Of a stretch of 64,000 bases of DNA, positions 15,454 to 24,457 are shown in pieces. Origin of the DNA: Kitasatospora atroaurantiaca (GTDB lineage Bacteria; Actinomycetota; Actinomycetes; Streptomycetales; Streptomycetaceae). The notes under the pieces were generated by a model, which saw only the letters and a list, made by a program, of their open reading frames with translations, was not told the DNA's origin and did not search any database. A program made the position numbers and the translations under genes. The stretch covers positions 6,634,001 through 6,698,000 of the forward strand of contig NZ_VIVR01000001.1 in assembly GCF_007828955.1 (NCBI RefSeq), read 5' to 3'. Position 1 is the first letter of the stretch. Each line of letters opens with the position of its first letter.

Positions 15454-16602
15454 CTACCAGGCCGTCACCCGATCCGAGCCCACCCTGAAAGAGCTCAGTG
15501 ATTCGAAGTTCGCAACCAGGTCGGCAGGGGACGGGAGGGCGTCGATCTCCGCCTTCATGGCCGCGGCCGACTTCCGCAAGGCATCGTCCGTGACCAGCCG
15601 GTCGAGCAGGGCGGTGTCGACGGCGTCCAGGCTGGAGGTCAGTGCGAAGCCGTTGGCCTGGCCGGCGGCGGCGTTGGCGAAGTTGTCGGCGCCCTGGGGG
15701 AGGATCAGCTGGGGGACGCCCAGCGCGGCGGCGGTCATCATGCTGCCCGAGCCGCCGTGGTGGACGACGCCGTCGCTGGCTTGGAGCAGCTGGCTCAGCG
15801 GCACCCATGGCAGCGACCGGACGTTGCCGGGCAGCGTACCGAGCGGCGTGAGATCCTCGTCGCCGACGGCGAGCAGGATCTCGGCGTCCAGCGCCCCCGC
15901 CTGCTCGATCAGGCGGGAGATGGGCACGATGCCCTCCCACTCGGTGAACACCGTGCCCAGCGTCACCGCGATCCGCGGCCTGGTGCCGCGCCCGATCAGG
16001 TCGGCGGGGATCGTCCCGCCGCCGTTGTACGGCACGTACCTCACGCGCCAGCCCCCGCCGTCCCCGCCGAGCGAAGCCGGCACGACGTCCAGGACGGTGG
16101 ACGGAGCGGTCGCCTCAACCCCGTGTGCGCGGTAGTCGTCGGCGAGCAGTCGGCGCAGGCGAGCGGCCACCCCGCCCGAGGTCACCCCGAAGTTGTGCGC
16201 CACGGCAGGTATGCCGAGCTTGGCGGCCACCAGCGGCGCGGCGCCCTGGAAGGACTCGTGCACGATGATGTCCGGTCGCCAGCCCTCCGCGACCTTCAGC
16301 AGGCCGTCGATGGTCGACCGGCCGAGCTCGGCGAAACCGAGGGCGCTCAGTTCATTCGTCTGCTCCTCCGTCCGCTCCTGGTCGGCGAAACGGACGTCCT
16401 TCGGGAGGGCGCGGGCGAAGGCCTCCCTGAGGGTGCTGCCGTCGCCGACCTCGACGACGGGCAGTCCGGTGTTGCGCAGGCTCGCGATCGGGGGCTGACC
16501 GGCGAACAGGACGTCGTGGCCGGCCGCCCGCAGGGCCAGCGCGGTGGGGATCACGGGGAAGATGTGGCCGACCGCCCCGGGGGCGGTGAACAGGACTCGC
16601 AC
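15454..16602 (-). CDS. GT1-type (MGT-like) glycosyltransferase
   Basis: A 382-residue UDP/dNDP-sugar glycosyltransferase of GT-B fold. The N-terminal acceptor domain starts VLFTAPGAVGHIFPVIPTALALRAAGHDV. The C-terminal nucleotide-sugar site is VHHGGSGSMMTAAALGVPQLILPQGADNFANA, with the conserved HGG and the Q/D acidic pocket. Relatives decorate polyketides and macrolides and often give self-resistance. No biosynthetic genes adjoin it; transposase relics flank it instead, suggesting acquisition. The start is GTG 16602 with GGAGG 7 bases upstream. About 50 bp of its 3' end are duplicated in inverted orientation near 17126. Confidence 0.9.
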   Translation of the reverse strand: MRVLFTAPGAVGHIFPVIPTALALRAAGHDVLFAGQPPIASLRNTGLPVVEVGDGSTLREAFARALPKDVRFADQERTEEQTNELSALGFAELGRSTIDGLLKVAEGWRPDIIVHESFQGAAPLVAAKLGIPAVAHNFGVTSGGVAARLRRLLADDYRAHGVEATAPSTVLDVVPASLGGDGGGWRVRYVPYNGGGTIPADLIGRGTRPRIAVTLGTVFTEWEGIVPISRLIEQAGALDAEILLAVGDEDLTPLGTLPGNVRSLPWVPLSQLLQASDGVVHHGGSGSMMTAAALGVPQLILPQGADNFANAAAGQANGFALTSSLDAVDTALLDRLVTDDALRKSAAAMKAEIDALPSPADLVANFESLSSFRVGSDRVTAW

Positions 16603-17125
16603 AGTGGTCCTCCTGATGCAAATGGTTGCTCTTGGTCAGACGTGCTCGAGGTGCTGGGAGGTGAGACCGTCCGCGGCCGGCTGGCCGGGAGATCCGGCCT
16701 TCCGTCCACCGGTCTCCGCCGCGTGCGGGATGTCATGCGTGCTGCTCCGTGCCGCGCGCAGGACATCCGGGTCCACCTTGATGTCGGCTGTGGCCACGTC
16801 GCCCCTGTTGAGCCGGTGGCCGCCCCCCGGCGGTCACTGTGCGGAGAGCCTGTCACGGCCCATCCTGACCAGGCACTTGTATTTTTTGACAGATGTTCAC
16901 CTTATGGACGGTCGGCTTTCTTTTTGCTTGATATGGGTCGTGTCCCTTGAAATGCTGTCGTGTCTGTGTCCTAACGGTCATGCGGTGGGCGGCAGTTAGA
17001 CGTGAGCCTGCTTGCCTGGGTGGAGCTGATCCCTGCCACTCTCGCACTGGTAGCGGCGGGAGAAGGCGGTCCAGTCGTCGCGCAGCTCGAAGGGCGCCAA
17101 CGGGACGCCGTCTTGATGTGGCGAC
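16603..17125. other. Gene-poor junction with AT-rich patch and orphan C-terminus
   Basis: No complete gene. Positions about 16868-16960 are markedly AT-rich for this genome (runs such as TATTTTTTGACAG, CTTTCTTTTTGC). On the minus strand, about 17116-16996, a reading frame encodes the end of some protein (LAPFELRDDWTAFSRRYQCESG and on to a TAA) with no plausible start, probably a fragment left by rearrangement. The glycosyltransferase promoter should lie near 16610-16900, but no element is convincing. Confidence 0.6.
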
Positions 17126-17419
17126 GAATCAGTGAGCTCTCAGGGTGGGCTCGGATCGGGTGACGGCCGGGTAGTCGGTATGACATGGCGTACGCCGGCG
17201 CGGGCGGAACGTTCGCCGTGCCGGCCAGGCGCGTGCCCCGCAAGGACCTCAGCGCCGGGCAGAGATCGCCGGACCGGGCCCACGCCCGGACTCCGCTACC
17301 CCGTCGAACGCGGCGTGGCCACTCTCAAGCGCCGGCGGATCTTCCGTCACGCCCGATGCAGCCCGAACTGGCTGACGTCAGCAGCCAAGGCCGTCCTCGC
17401 CCTCGGGCTTCAACTCTGA
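17126..17419 (+). pseudogene. IS5-type transposase relic fused to glycosyltransferase end (right copy)
   Basis: From 17126 to about 17180 the sequence is an inverted copy of the glycosyltransferase 3' end (GGGTGGGCTCGGATCGGGTG core). It runs directly into the C-terminal transposase segment that also lies, inverted, at 15061-15290, ending at the same stop codon. Relative to the left copy there is an extra base near 17289 that breaks the frame. The two copies diverge right after the stop (TTCAACTCTGAAA), so the element boundary is probably there. Confidence 0.85.
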
Positions 17420-17528
17420 AACTGGGCGACTGTGGCACTCGGAGTCGTCAAATTCCCGAGACGTGCCGGTACCCACGCGAGAAATGGATCCCTACGTATG
17501 CTCTGCCGGCGGCCAGTCGATGGCACGT

Positions 17529-17575
17529 CAGAACGGCCCGGTCCAGTACCTCGCGGTCTGGGCCGGGCCGTTCTG
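17529..17575. terminator. Terminator downstream of the hydroxyacyl-CoA dehydrogenase gene
   Basis: A perfect 13-bp stem, CAGAACGGCCCGG (17529-17541) with CCGGGCCGTTCTG (17563-17575), loop 21 bases. It lies just beyond the 3' end of the minus-strand gene. Confidence 0.75.
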
Positions 17576-17617
17576 CCTGTGGCGTGGCGTCAGGGAGTGA
17601 TCCCGGGAATGGGAAGG

Positions 17618-18487
17618 TCAGGCGCTCGCGGTGTAGTCGTAGAAGCCGCGGCCGGACTTGCGGCCCAGCAGGCCCGCGTCGACCATCCGGGAGAGCAGCG
17701 GGGGAGCGGCGTACAGCGGCTCCTTGTACTCGTCGTACATCGACTCGGCGATGGACACGATGGTGTCCAGGCCGATCAGGTCGCACAGCCGCAGCGGACC
17801 CATCGGGTGGGCGCAGCCCGCCTCCATGCCCTTGTCGATGTCGGAGGCGGTGGCCACGCCCGACTCGAACATCCGGACGGCGGAGAGCAGGTAGGGCACC
17901 AGCAGGGCGTTCACCACGAAGCCGGCCCGGTCGCGGGCGCGGATCGGCTCCTTGCCGAGCACCTGCACGGCAAAGGCCTCGACGCGCGCGGTGGTCTCGG
18001 CGGAGGTGGTGAGGGTCGGGATGACCTCGACCAGCTTCTGGATCGGTGCCGGGTTGAAGAAGTGCAGGCCGATCACCTGCTCCGGACGGGAGGTGGCGGC
18101 GGCCAGCTTCACGATCGGGATGGAGGAGGTGTTGGAGGCCAGGATGGCGTCCCGGCGCTCGATGACCTGGTCCAGGGTCTGGAAGATCTTGATCTTGATG
18201 TCTTCGCGCTCGGCCACCGCCTCGACCACCAGGTCGCGGTCGGCGAAGTCGGCCAGCTCGGTGGTGAAGGAGATCCGGCCGAGCGCCTCGTCGCGCTGCT
18301 CCTGGGTCAGCTTGCCGCGGCTGACGGCCGTGTCGAGGGAGTTGGTCAGCCGGGTGCGGCCGAACTCGAGGGCCTCGCCGGTGGCCTCGGAGACCAGGAC
18401 GTCCAGCCCGGAGCGGGCGAAGACCTCAGCGATGCCCGACCCCATGAGGCCGCAGCCGACTACTCCGACGCGCGCGATGTCACTCAC
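17618..18487 (-). CDS. hbd: 3-hydroxybutyryl-CoA dehydrogenase
   Basis: A 289-residue NAD(P)-dependent dehydrogenase that interconverts acetoacetyl-CoA and 3-hydroxybutyryl-CoA in fatty-acid, butanol-type or PHB-linked metabolism. The Rossmann motif VGVVGCGLMGSGIAEVFARSG is at residues 7-27. The catalytic His lies in VIGLHFFNPAP, and DRAGFVVNALLVPYL and GCAHPMGPLRLCDLIGLDT form the dimerising C-terminal domain. Normal length. The start is ATG 18487. It stands alone, divergent from an SDR gene. Confidence 0.93.
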   Translation of the reverse strand: MSDIARVGVVGCGLMGSGIAEVFARSGLDVLVSEATGEALEFGRTRLTNSLDTAVSRGKLTQEQRDEALGRISFTTELADFADRDLVVEAVAEREDIKIKIFQTLDQVIERRDAILASNTSSIPIVKLAAATSRPEQVIGLHFFNPAPIQKLVEVIPTLTTSAETTARVEAFAVQVLGKEPIRARDRAGFVVNALLVPYLLSAVRMFESGVATASDIDKGMEAGCAHPMGPLRLCDLIGLDTIVSIAESMYDEYKEPLYAAPPLLSRMVDAGLLGRKSGRGFYDYTASA

Positions 18488-18720
18488 TCAGTTGCCCTTC
18501 ACGGTGGTGCTGGGGGTGCCCAGCCGGGTGCGTACGGCTGCGCGCGCGGTGTCGTGGCCATGCGCGCCGCCCCGACGACGTTACTACTCCGAACGTGCAG
18601 GCTGTTCGCCCGGACCTCGGCTGGGCCGATCGGATGAGATGGATCACGTTCGCCCGTGTGGTCGATCCGTGCCCGGTGACCTGCCCGAAAGAATGCGGAG
18701 CAACCGAGGAGGGAGCACGG

Positions 18721-19539
18721 ATGCCGACGGGATCGCTCGTAGGACAGGTCGCGCTGGTCACCGGAGCGGGCCGGGGCATCGGCCGGGAGATCGCCATCGG
18801 CCTGGCTGCCGAGGGCATGGCGGTCGGCCTGCTCGGGCGCACGCACGACACGCTGATCGAGACCCTCAAGCAGTGCGTACGCCACGGTGCCCGCGGTGTT
18901 GCCGTGACCGCCGACGTCACCCGGCCGGGCGCCGTCCGGGAGGCCGTCCGCTCGGTCGAGCGCGACCTCGGGCCGGTCGACTTCCTGGTCAACAACGCGG
19001 GCCAGGTGGACCGCGCCGAGGTACCCCTCTGGGAGGCGGACGCCAACCAGTGGTGGCAGGTCGTGGAGACCAACCTGCGCGGCCCGTTCAACCTGATGCG
19101 CAGCGTGCTCCCCGGCATGGTCCAGCGCCGCAGCGGCCGGGTGCTCAACCTCAACTCCGGCTTCGCGCTCCGCCCGGACGGGAACTACACCGCGTACGCC
19201 ACCTCCAAGGGCGCGCTGCTGCAGCTCTCGGACAACATCGCCGACTCGCTCGCCGCCCACCACGTGGTGGTGCTCGACATCAGCCCCGGCGCATGTGCGA
19301 CCGACATGACGGCCGGGATGCCGATGTTCGCCGAAACGAAGGAGTGGGCGAGCATCCCCTACATGGTCGCCGTCGCCGTGGACACCGCCCGCGGCCGCTT
19401 CGACGCCCTGCACGGGCGATTCATCCACGCGGGCCGGGACAACCTGGAACACCTGGTCGCCGAGGCGGACGCCATCCGCGAGGCGGACGCGCGCACCCTG
19501 CGGCTGCGGCCGTACGGCGACGACGACCCCATGGCCTGA
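18721..19539 (+). CDS. SDR-family oxidoreductase
   Basis: A 272-residue short-chain dehydrogenase. Cofactor motif TGAGRGIG (about residue 15-22), structural NNAG, and the active-site YATSK with upstream Ser (LNSG) are all present. The length exceeds a minimal SDR by a C-terminal tail (DAIREADARTLRLRPYGDDDP). Substrate unknown. ATG at 18721 has GAGGAGGGAG directly upstream. Confidence 0.88.
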   Translation: MPTGSLVGQVALVTGAGRGIGREIAIGLAAEGMAVGLLGRTHDTLIETLKQCVRHGARGVAVTADVTRPGAVREAVRSVERDLGPVDFLVNNAGQVDRAEVPLWEADANQWWQVVETNLRGPFNLMRSVLPGMVQRRSGRVLNLNSGFALRPDGNYTAYATSKGALLQLSDNIADSLAAHHVVVLDISPGACATDMTAGMPMFAETKEWASIPYMVAVAVDTARGRFDALHGRFIHAGRDNLEHLVAEADAIREADARTLRLRPYGDDDPMA

Positions 19540-19550
19540 GGCCCTCGCCT

Positions 19551-19571
19551 GGGCTGAGAGCAGCTCAGCCC
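19551..19571. terminator. Short bidirectional terminator
   Basis: GGGCTGAG (19551-19558) pairs with CTCAGCCC (19564-19571). It overlaps the stop codon of the minus-strand gene and lies 12 bases after the SDR stop. Confidence 0.6.
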
Positions 19572-20560
19572 CCGAGCAGGGCGGCCAGCTCGGCCTCCGG
19601 CAGGCTGCCCGCCGGCCGCCCCGTACGCGCGAACTCGTTCGCCCACCGCTGCAGGGCCTCGTTCACCGGAGTCGGCACGCCGTGCAGGCGGCCCAGCAGC
19701 ACCACCTCACCGTTGAGGTGATCCGCCTCGATCGAGCCGGTGCCGCGGACCAGGCTCTGGGTGGACGAGCTCCCGGTGCGCTCCTGGCCCTCCAGAGGCA
19801 CCAGCTCGACCCGGGAACCGCGGGCCTCGCGCTGCTCCCGCGTGCCGACGTACGGGATGCCCGCGGCCTGCAGGACCGCCTCGCACTCGGCCTGGGCGCG
19901 CTCGTACAGCGCCAGGCGCAGCTCGCCGTCGATCGGACCGGCGACCGCCTCCAGCGCGTTGCCCACGTTGCCGAGCAGCTTGCCGTACTTCCAGCGCATC
20001 ACGTCGTCGGTGACGGGCGCCGCGAAGACCGACTTCTCGAGGTCGGCCGAGATCTGCTCGACGGTCTCGTCGCGGCCCGACGGGTAGCAGCCGAGGTGCA
20101 GGATGCCGCTCAGCGGGGCGCCGGCGGCGGACACCCGGCCGGGCTCGAGGTGCGTTGCGGGCATCCAGACGCACATGCCGTAGACGTGCCGGAACCGCCG
20201 CAGGGCGAGCCGCTCGTTCTCCACGCCGTTCTGTGCGCAGACCAGCGGCAGCAGCTCCCCGGCCGTGCCGCCGCCCGCCACCGGAAGCGCGGCCCATTCG
20301 GCGAGCAGCGCCTCGGAGTGCTGGGTCTTGACCGCGAGCACCAGGACGTCGCCGTGGCGCAGCTCGACGGAGCCGGAGCCCTCCGCCGTCGGGACCGGCA
20401 GCGTCCGTACGCCCTCCGGGGTGGAGAAGCGCAGCCCGCCGGTTCTCAGCGCCGTGCCGTGCGCGCCGCGTGCGATCAGGAGAACCTCGTGCCCGCTCTC
20501 GAACAGCCGCGCGCCGATCGTTCCGCCGATCGCCCCTGCCCCGATGATGATGTAGCGCAT
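19565..20560 (-). CDS. 2-dehydropantoate 2-reductase family protein
   Basis: A 331-residue ketopantoate reductase-type enzyme (ApbA/PanE fold). The N-terminal NADP site is YIIIGAGAIGGTIGARLFESGHEVLLIARG. The internal catalytic region contains the Lys of MRWKYGKLLGNVGNALEA, and a C-terminal helical domain follows. It may supply pantoate for coenzyme A or reduce another 2-oxo acid; paralogues are common, so no gene symbol is given. ATG at 20560 is used because the upstream MLWL extension is not family-like. Confidence 0.85.
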   Translation of the reverse strand: MRYIIIGAGAIGGTIGARLFESGHEVLLIARGAHGTALRTGGLRFSTPEGVRTLPVPTAEGSGSVELRHGDVLVLAVKTQHSEALLAEWAALPVAGGGTAGELLPLVCAQNGVENERLALRRFRHVYGMCVWMPATHLEPGRVSAAGAPLSGILHLGCYPSGRDETVEQISADLEKSVFAAPVTDDVMRWKYGKLLGNVGNALEAVAGPIDGELRLALYERAQAECEAVLQAAGIPYVGTREQREARGSRVELVPLEGQERTGSSSTQSLVRGTGSIEADHLNGEVVLLGRLHGVPTPVNEALQRWANEFARTGRPAGSLPEAELAALLGG

Positions 20561-20617
20561 GAGCCAGAGCATGGCACGCCCCGCTCCGCACCGGACAGCG
20601 GCTTGTGCCGAGAGAGG

Positions 20618-21508
20618 TTATGCGCAGAGCTGACTGGCGGTCACCGCGCGGAGGCCGAGCTGCGACAGCCCGTCCAGGACGCCCGGCAGCGCGTCCGCCG
20701 TGCCGCGGTGGCCCATGTGCAGCGCGACGACCGAGCCGCCGCTCACCGCCTTGAGCACCCGACGCTGCACCACCTCCGCGCCGGGATCGGTGTAGTCGCG
20801 CGGGTCGACGTCGAAGGAGAGGCAGTGCTGGTAGCCGACCAGCCGGGCCTGCTCGCGCACCATCGGGGTGGCGTACTGCGCGGCCGAGGGCCGGAACCAG
20901 CGCCCGATCGAGCCCGTCAGCCGTTGCAGCCGCTCGGCGCACTGGGCGATCTCCGCACGGGCCCGGTCGGCGGGCATCGCGGAGATGTCGAGGTGGTTCT
21001 GGGTGTGGTTGCCGAGCTCGTGGCCGCCGTCCAGGATCCGCCGGGCGATCTCGGGATGCTGGTCCAGCCAGCTGCCCACGGCCAGCACGGTCAGCCGGGC
21101 GCCGTGCTGCTCGGCGGCCACCAGGACCGCCGTGGCCAGTGCCGGGTCGCCCTGGCCGTGGAAGGTCAGGGCCACCTCGCGGCGGTCGCGCGGACCGTTC
21201 ACCACCTCGTCCGGGGTACCGGCCGCCAGCGGCGGCGAGGCCGTCGCCCCGGTTGCCGCGGACGGCGAGGCGGACGTGGGAGCGGCACCGGCCGGCGGGC
21301 TCGGTGCGGCGGGCGTGGGGGGCAGGCCGGCCGCGACGGGCCCGACGGTACTGAGGTGCGACGGCTGGACCCGGGCGGCGAACGACACCGGCTCCTGGGC
21401 GGTCTTCTCAGCGGTGTCGGCGCAGGCGGAGGAGGCCAGGGCCCCGGTCGCGGTCAGAGCGGCGAGTCGGGCCGTGGAACGCAGCACGGTACGTCGGTCG
21501 ACAGTCAT
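20618..21508 (-). CDS. Polysaccharide deacetylase-like exported protein
   Basis: A 296-residue NodB-homology protein. An N-terminal export signal (MTVDRRTVLRSTARLAALTATGALASSACAD) contains twin Arg and a possible lipobox around Cys 29. A Pro/Ala/Ser-rich linker leads to the NodB domain. Motif 2 HxxxH is present (GNHTQNHLD). Motif 1, normally TFDDGP with the catalytic and metal Asp, reads TFHGQGDP, so the usual two aspartates are missing and deacetylase activity is doubtful. Ends FVDPRDYTDPG and VALHMGHRG-type motifs remain. Cell-envelope role inferred. Confidence 0.82.
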   Translation of the reverse strand: MTVDRRTVLRSTARLAALTATGALASSACADTAEKTAQEPVSFAARVQPSHLSTVGPVAAGLPPTPAAPSPPAGAAPTSASPSAATGATASPPLAAGTPDEVVNGPRDRREVALTFHGQGDPALATAVLVAAEQHGARLTVLAVGSWLDQHPEIARRILDGGHELGNHTQNHLDISAMPADRARAEIAQCAERLQRLTGSIGRWFRPSAAQYATPMVREQARLVGYQHCLSFDVDPRDYTDPGAEVVQRRVLKAVSGGSVVALHMGHRGTADALPGVLDGLSQLGLRAVTASQLCA

Positions 21509-21563
21509 TGCCTGACAGCCTAGACAGGGCGCAACGGCCAGGCGATTCGAGACCACTCACGGG

Positions 21564-22376
21564 TTACCGACCCTCCTGCTCCGCTCGGCCCAGCGCGTCG
21601 GAGACGGCCCGGGCGAAGGCGTCCGGGTTGTCCAGCATGATGTTGTGACCGCAGTCCGGGATCGGCACCATGCGTACCCCGGCCTCCAGGAGCCCCGCCG
21701 TACCCGGGAACGTGCCGTCGGCCGCCGGGTACAGGAAGGTGCGGGGGATCTTCAGGTCGAGCAGCAGCTCGCGCATGGTCGGCACGGTGGCCCGGGTGAG
21801 GTGGACGGCGCTGCGGTGCAGGGCCTCCAGGCCCGCCAGCCGCATGGTCGACCACCATGGGGCGCCGACCGCCGCGCGGACCTGCTCCCAGTCGCCGGCG
21901 AGGAAGGACTCCTCGGTGAAGCTCGCGATCCCGCTGCTCCCGGCCCCGGGCGGGCCGGGCTCCGGAATCGGGTCGAGATTGGCGTCCACCAGGACCAGCT
22001 CGGACACCAGGTGCGGGTGCCGTGCGGCGAGCACGACGGCGATCGAGCCGCCCATGCTGTGGCCGATCACCTCGGCGCCCTCGGCACCGCCGGCGGTGAG
22101 CGCCTCGGCCAGCGCGTCGGCGTGCGACTCGAGGGTGTAGTCGAAGTCTGTGGGGCGGTCACTGAGACCGAAGCCGAGCAGGTCGACCAGGAGTGACCTC
22201 CGCCCGGCGAGCAAGGGGTGCAGGGCGGCCTCGGTGAAGTACGCGGGCGAGCTCACCCCGAGCCCGTGCACGTACACCCGCGCGGGCCGTTGGCCGGGGC
22301 CCTGGGTGGGCCCGGTGCCGGGGAGTTCGACCCAGCGGATGACATCGCCGTTCGGGGTGACCGGTGCGCTACGCAT
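21564..22376 (-). CDS. Alpha/beta hydrolase
   Basis: A 270-residue alpha/beta-hydrolase. The oxyanion region is YVHGLGVSSPAYF, the nucleophile elbow is GHSMGGS, and the late Asp (PAADGTFPG) and His (DCGHNIMLDNP) complete a plausible Ser-Asp-His triad. It could be an esterase, lipase or haloperoxidase-like enzyme; substrate unknown. ATG at 22376 overlaps the last 8 bases of the arylamine N-acetyltransferase gene, so the two are probably translated together. Confidence 0.88.
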   Translation of the reverse strand: MRSAPVTPNGDVIRWVELPGTGPTQGPGQRPARVYVHGLGVSSPAYFTEAALHPLLAGRRSLLVDLLGFGLSDRPTDFDYTLESHADALAEALTAGGAEGAEVIGHSMGGSIAVVLAARHPHLVSELVLVDANLDPIPEPGPPGAGSSGIASFTEESFLAGDWEQVRAAVGAPWWSTMRLAGLEALHRSAVHLTRATVPTMRELLLDLKIPRTFLYPAADGTFPGTAGLLEAGVRMVPIPDCGHNIMLDNPDAFARAVSDALGRAEQEGR

Positions 22377-23222
22377 GCTGCGGCAGCTCTTCCTTCCATG
22401 CCAGGTGGGCGGCGGCGGTCCGCCGCCAGAGGGCTTCCCGCTCGGCCGGGCCGACATCCGGCAGGGCCAGCCCGAAGGTGTCGCGCAGAACCGCGAACCA
22501 CTCCGCCGAGTTGGTGAGTTCGCGCTTGTACCGGCCGGTGCCGTCCGTCCGGACCAGCACGCAGCCGCGCAGGGCGTCGATGCTGTCGGCGTCCCGCCGG
22601 AACGCGCAGGGGAAGCGGGCGAACTGCGAGTCCGGGGAGGTCGAGAGCCAGTCGTGCTGCTCGGTGAAGTCGGCGGGCCCGGCGGGCTCGGGCCGGAAGT
22701 CCATCCCGGGGAAGCCGCCCTGAGGGTCGTTGTCGAGCCGCCATCCGCCCGGTTCGGCCGTCGACGGCACGAGCCCGAAGGTGAACGGCCCCTGCCGGTA
22801 CGTCCCTTCGCGCAGCGGCAGCGGCTCGTGCAGGCCCTCACCGAGCCCGACGTCGACGAACCAGGCCTCGCCCTCGCAGTCCACCGTCAGCGCCAGGTGG
22901 TTGCCGTTGGCCCCGGCAGGCGTCGCGGCGTCCACCTGCACCCCGCCGACGTGCCAACGGACTTGGTAGCCGAGTGCGTCGAGCAGCGTCGCGAAGGCGC
23001 CGTTGAGGTGGAAGCAGTAGCCGCCGCGCCCCCGCAGGATGCGGTCGATCGACTCCTGCGGGGAGACCGTGGTCGGCCGCGCCAGGAGGATCTCCAGGGT
23101 CTCGTACGGTATGCGCTCGACGTGGGCCCGTGCAGCGCGCGCAGCGCCGCCACCGACGGCTCCCCGGGATCGGGCACACCGAGGCGCCGCAGATACCGGT
23201 CGACCACCGTGGCATTCAACAT
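22369..23222 (-). pseudogene. Arylamine N-acetyltransferase, frameshifted
   Basis: NATs transfer acetyl from acetyl-CoA to arylamines through a Cys-His-Asp triad. All three residues are visible (RGGYCFHLNG, NHLALTV, FVDVGLGE). The N-terminus MLNATVVDRYLRRLGVPDPGEPSVAALRALH is in one frame and continues, after loss of one base near 23129, as HVERIPYETLEILL in the next. Restoring one C would rebuild the usual RAHVERIPYETLEI junction. So this is either a recent inactivating mutation or a sequencing error; a shorter product starting downstream would lack the first helices. Coupled to the downstream hydrolase. Confidence 0.85.
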
Positions 23223-23240
23223 GCCTGCACACTAACCGGG

Positions 23241-23525
23241 ATGACTGCCGACGAGGTGTTGCTCTGTCAGGTTCACCATCCTCTCCCCGGCCCGGCATCC
23301 GCTTCAGTGATCCTTGACCGGATCATGCCCGGCCTGGCGGCGTTCCAGGTCGAGCGGGTGCACGCCCACGGCGTCTACGACGTCGAGGTCGACACCGGCA
23401 CCACTAGCGCCGAGGACCGCGCGCTGCTCGTCAAGGAGTACCTGGGCCGGCGGACGGCACCGGCCGCCTTCGATCGGCTGCGGCAGCAGGCCTCCGCCGA
23501 CCCGGCAGGCCGCGGGACGCCGTGA
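23241..23525 (+). CDS. Small conserved-looking protein of unknown function
   Basis: A 94-residue protein starting MTADEVLLCQVHHPLPGP, with a ferredoxin-like alternation (DRIMPGLAAFQVERVHAHGVYDVEVDTG) and a Lys/Arg-rich C-terminus. Third codon positions are strongly G/C through most of the frame, supporting coding. It is divergent from the NAT gene by 18 bases and converges on the EamA gene, overlapping its 3' end by 95 bases. I do not recognise the family. Confidence 0.6.
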   Translation: MTADEVLLCQVHHPLPGPASASVILDRIMPGLAAFQVERVHAHGVYDVEVDTGTTSAEDRALLVKEYLGRRTAPAAFDRLRQQASADPAGRGTP

Positions 23526-24390
23526 CCCCGGGGGCGACCCCGAGGCACACGCCGAGACCGACCAGCAGGGTGCCGAGCAGCTCGCCCGGGTGGAGCGCCC
23601 CGGCGCCGACCGCGGCTCCGGACAGGGCGGCGGTCACCGGGATCAACCCCGCGAACAGTCCCGCGCGTTCGGCACCGAGCCGGCCCAATGCCGCGTACCA
23701 GAGCAGGAACGCGATGACGGTCAGGACAGTCCCGAGGTAGAGGAGCGCGCCCAGCTCCGCGCCGCTCGGCCGGCGCAGGAGGGCGGAGCCGTCCACGGCC
23801 AGCCCCGCGAGCGCGAACATCGGGACCGCGAGCACCGTGACGTACGCCGAGACCCGGACCGGACCGAGCCGGGGGAGGAGCGGCAGGGCGACCAGTGAGA
23901 ACGCCGCCTCGCAGGCGAGCGTCCCCAGCGCGTACGCGAACCCGGCCGGACCGCCCGAGCTGAAGCCCTGGGTGACGGCCGCCCCGGCGACCACCACGCC
24001 GGCCGCCGCGACCAGGCGCAGCCGAGGGCGGCGCCGCTCCAACAGCGGCCCGAGCACGGTGAGCAGCAGCGGGGTGCAGCCCACCACGCTGCCCACCGCC
24101 GCCGGATCGGTGTCGCGCAGGGCCTGGACCAGCAGCACGTTGAACGCGAACAGCCCCGTCCCGGCCAGCACCACCAGCCGGCCCAGCTCCGAGGCGCTCA
24201 ACCGAGGGGTGAGCCGCCCGGCCCGCAGGGCGATGGGCACCAGGATCAGGGCGGCGAGCAGGTACCGGGCGGCCTGGCCGCCGAGCAGTGGATAGTCGGT
24301 GAGAGCGGCGGTGGCCCCGGTCGAGCAGCCCAGCAGGGTCATGGCGGTCGCGGCGCGCAGACTGCCCGAGGCGGTGTCGGAGATCGGCAT
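23431..24390 (-). CDS. EamA/DMT-family transporter
   Basis: A 319-residue membrane protein with about ten hydrophobic helices in two repeated halves, typical of drug/metabolite (EamA) exporters (for example YLLAALILVPIAL, VVVAGAAV, LYLGTVLTVIAFLLWYAALG). Substrate unknown. ATG at 24390 faces the MocR-type regulator gene, which may control it. The last 30 or so residues are low-complexity Arg/Ala/Pro and overlap the convergent small gene. Confidence 0.88.
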   Translation of the reverse strand: MPISDTASGSLRAATAMTLLGCSTGATAALTDYPLLGGQAARYLLAALILVPIALRAGRLTPRLSASELGRLVVLAGTGLFAFNVLLVQALRDTDPAAVGSVVGCTPLLLTVLGPLLERRRPRLRLVAAAGVVVAGAAVTQGFSSGGPAGFAYALGTLACEAAFSLVALPLLPRLGPVRVSAYVTVLAVPMFALAGLAVDGSALLRRPSGAELGALLYLGTVLTVIAFLLWYAALGRLGAERAGLFAGLIPVTAALSGAAVGAGALHPGELLGTLLVGLGVCLGVAPGVTASRGLPGRRRPAAAADRRRPVPSAGPGTP

Positions 24391-24457
24391 GTCTGCCACG
24401 CTAGGAGCGAGGTGGTCCTCGATACAGGTCCACTCGGAGCCCGGCCGGGAGGACCAC

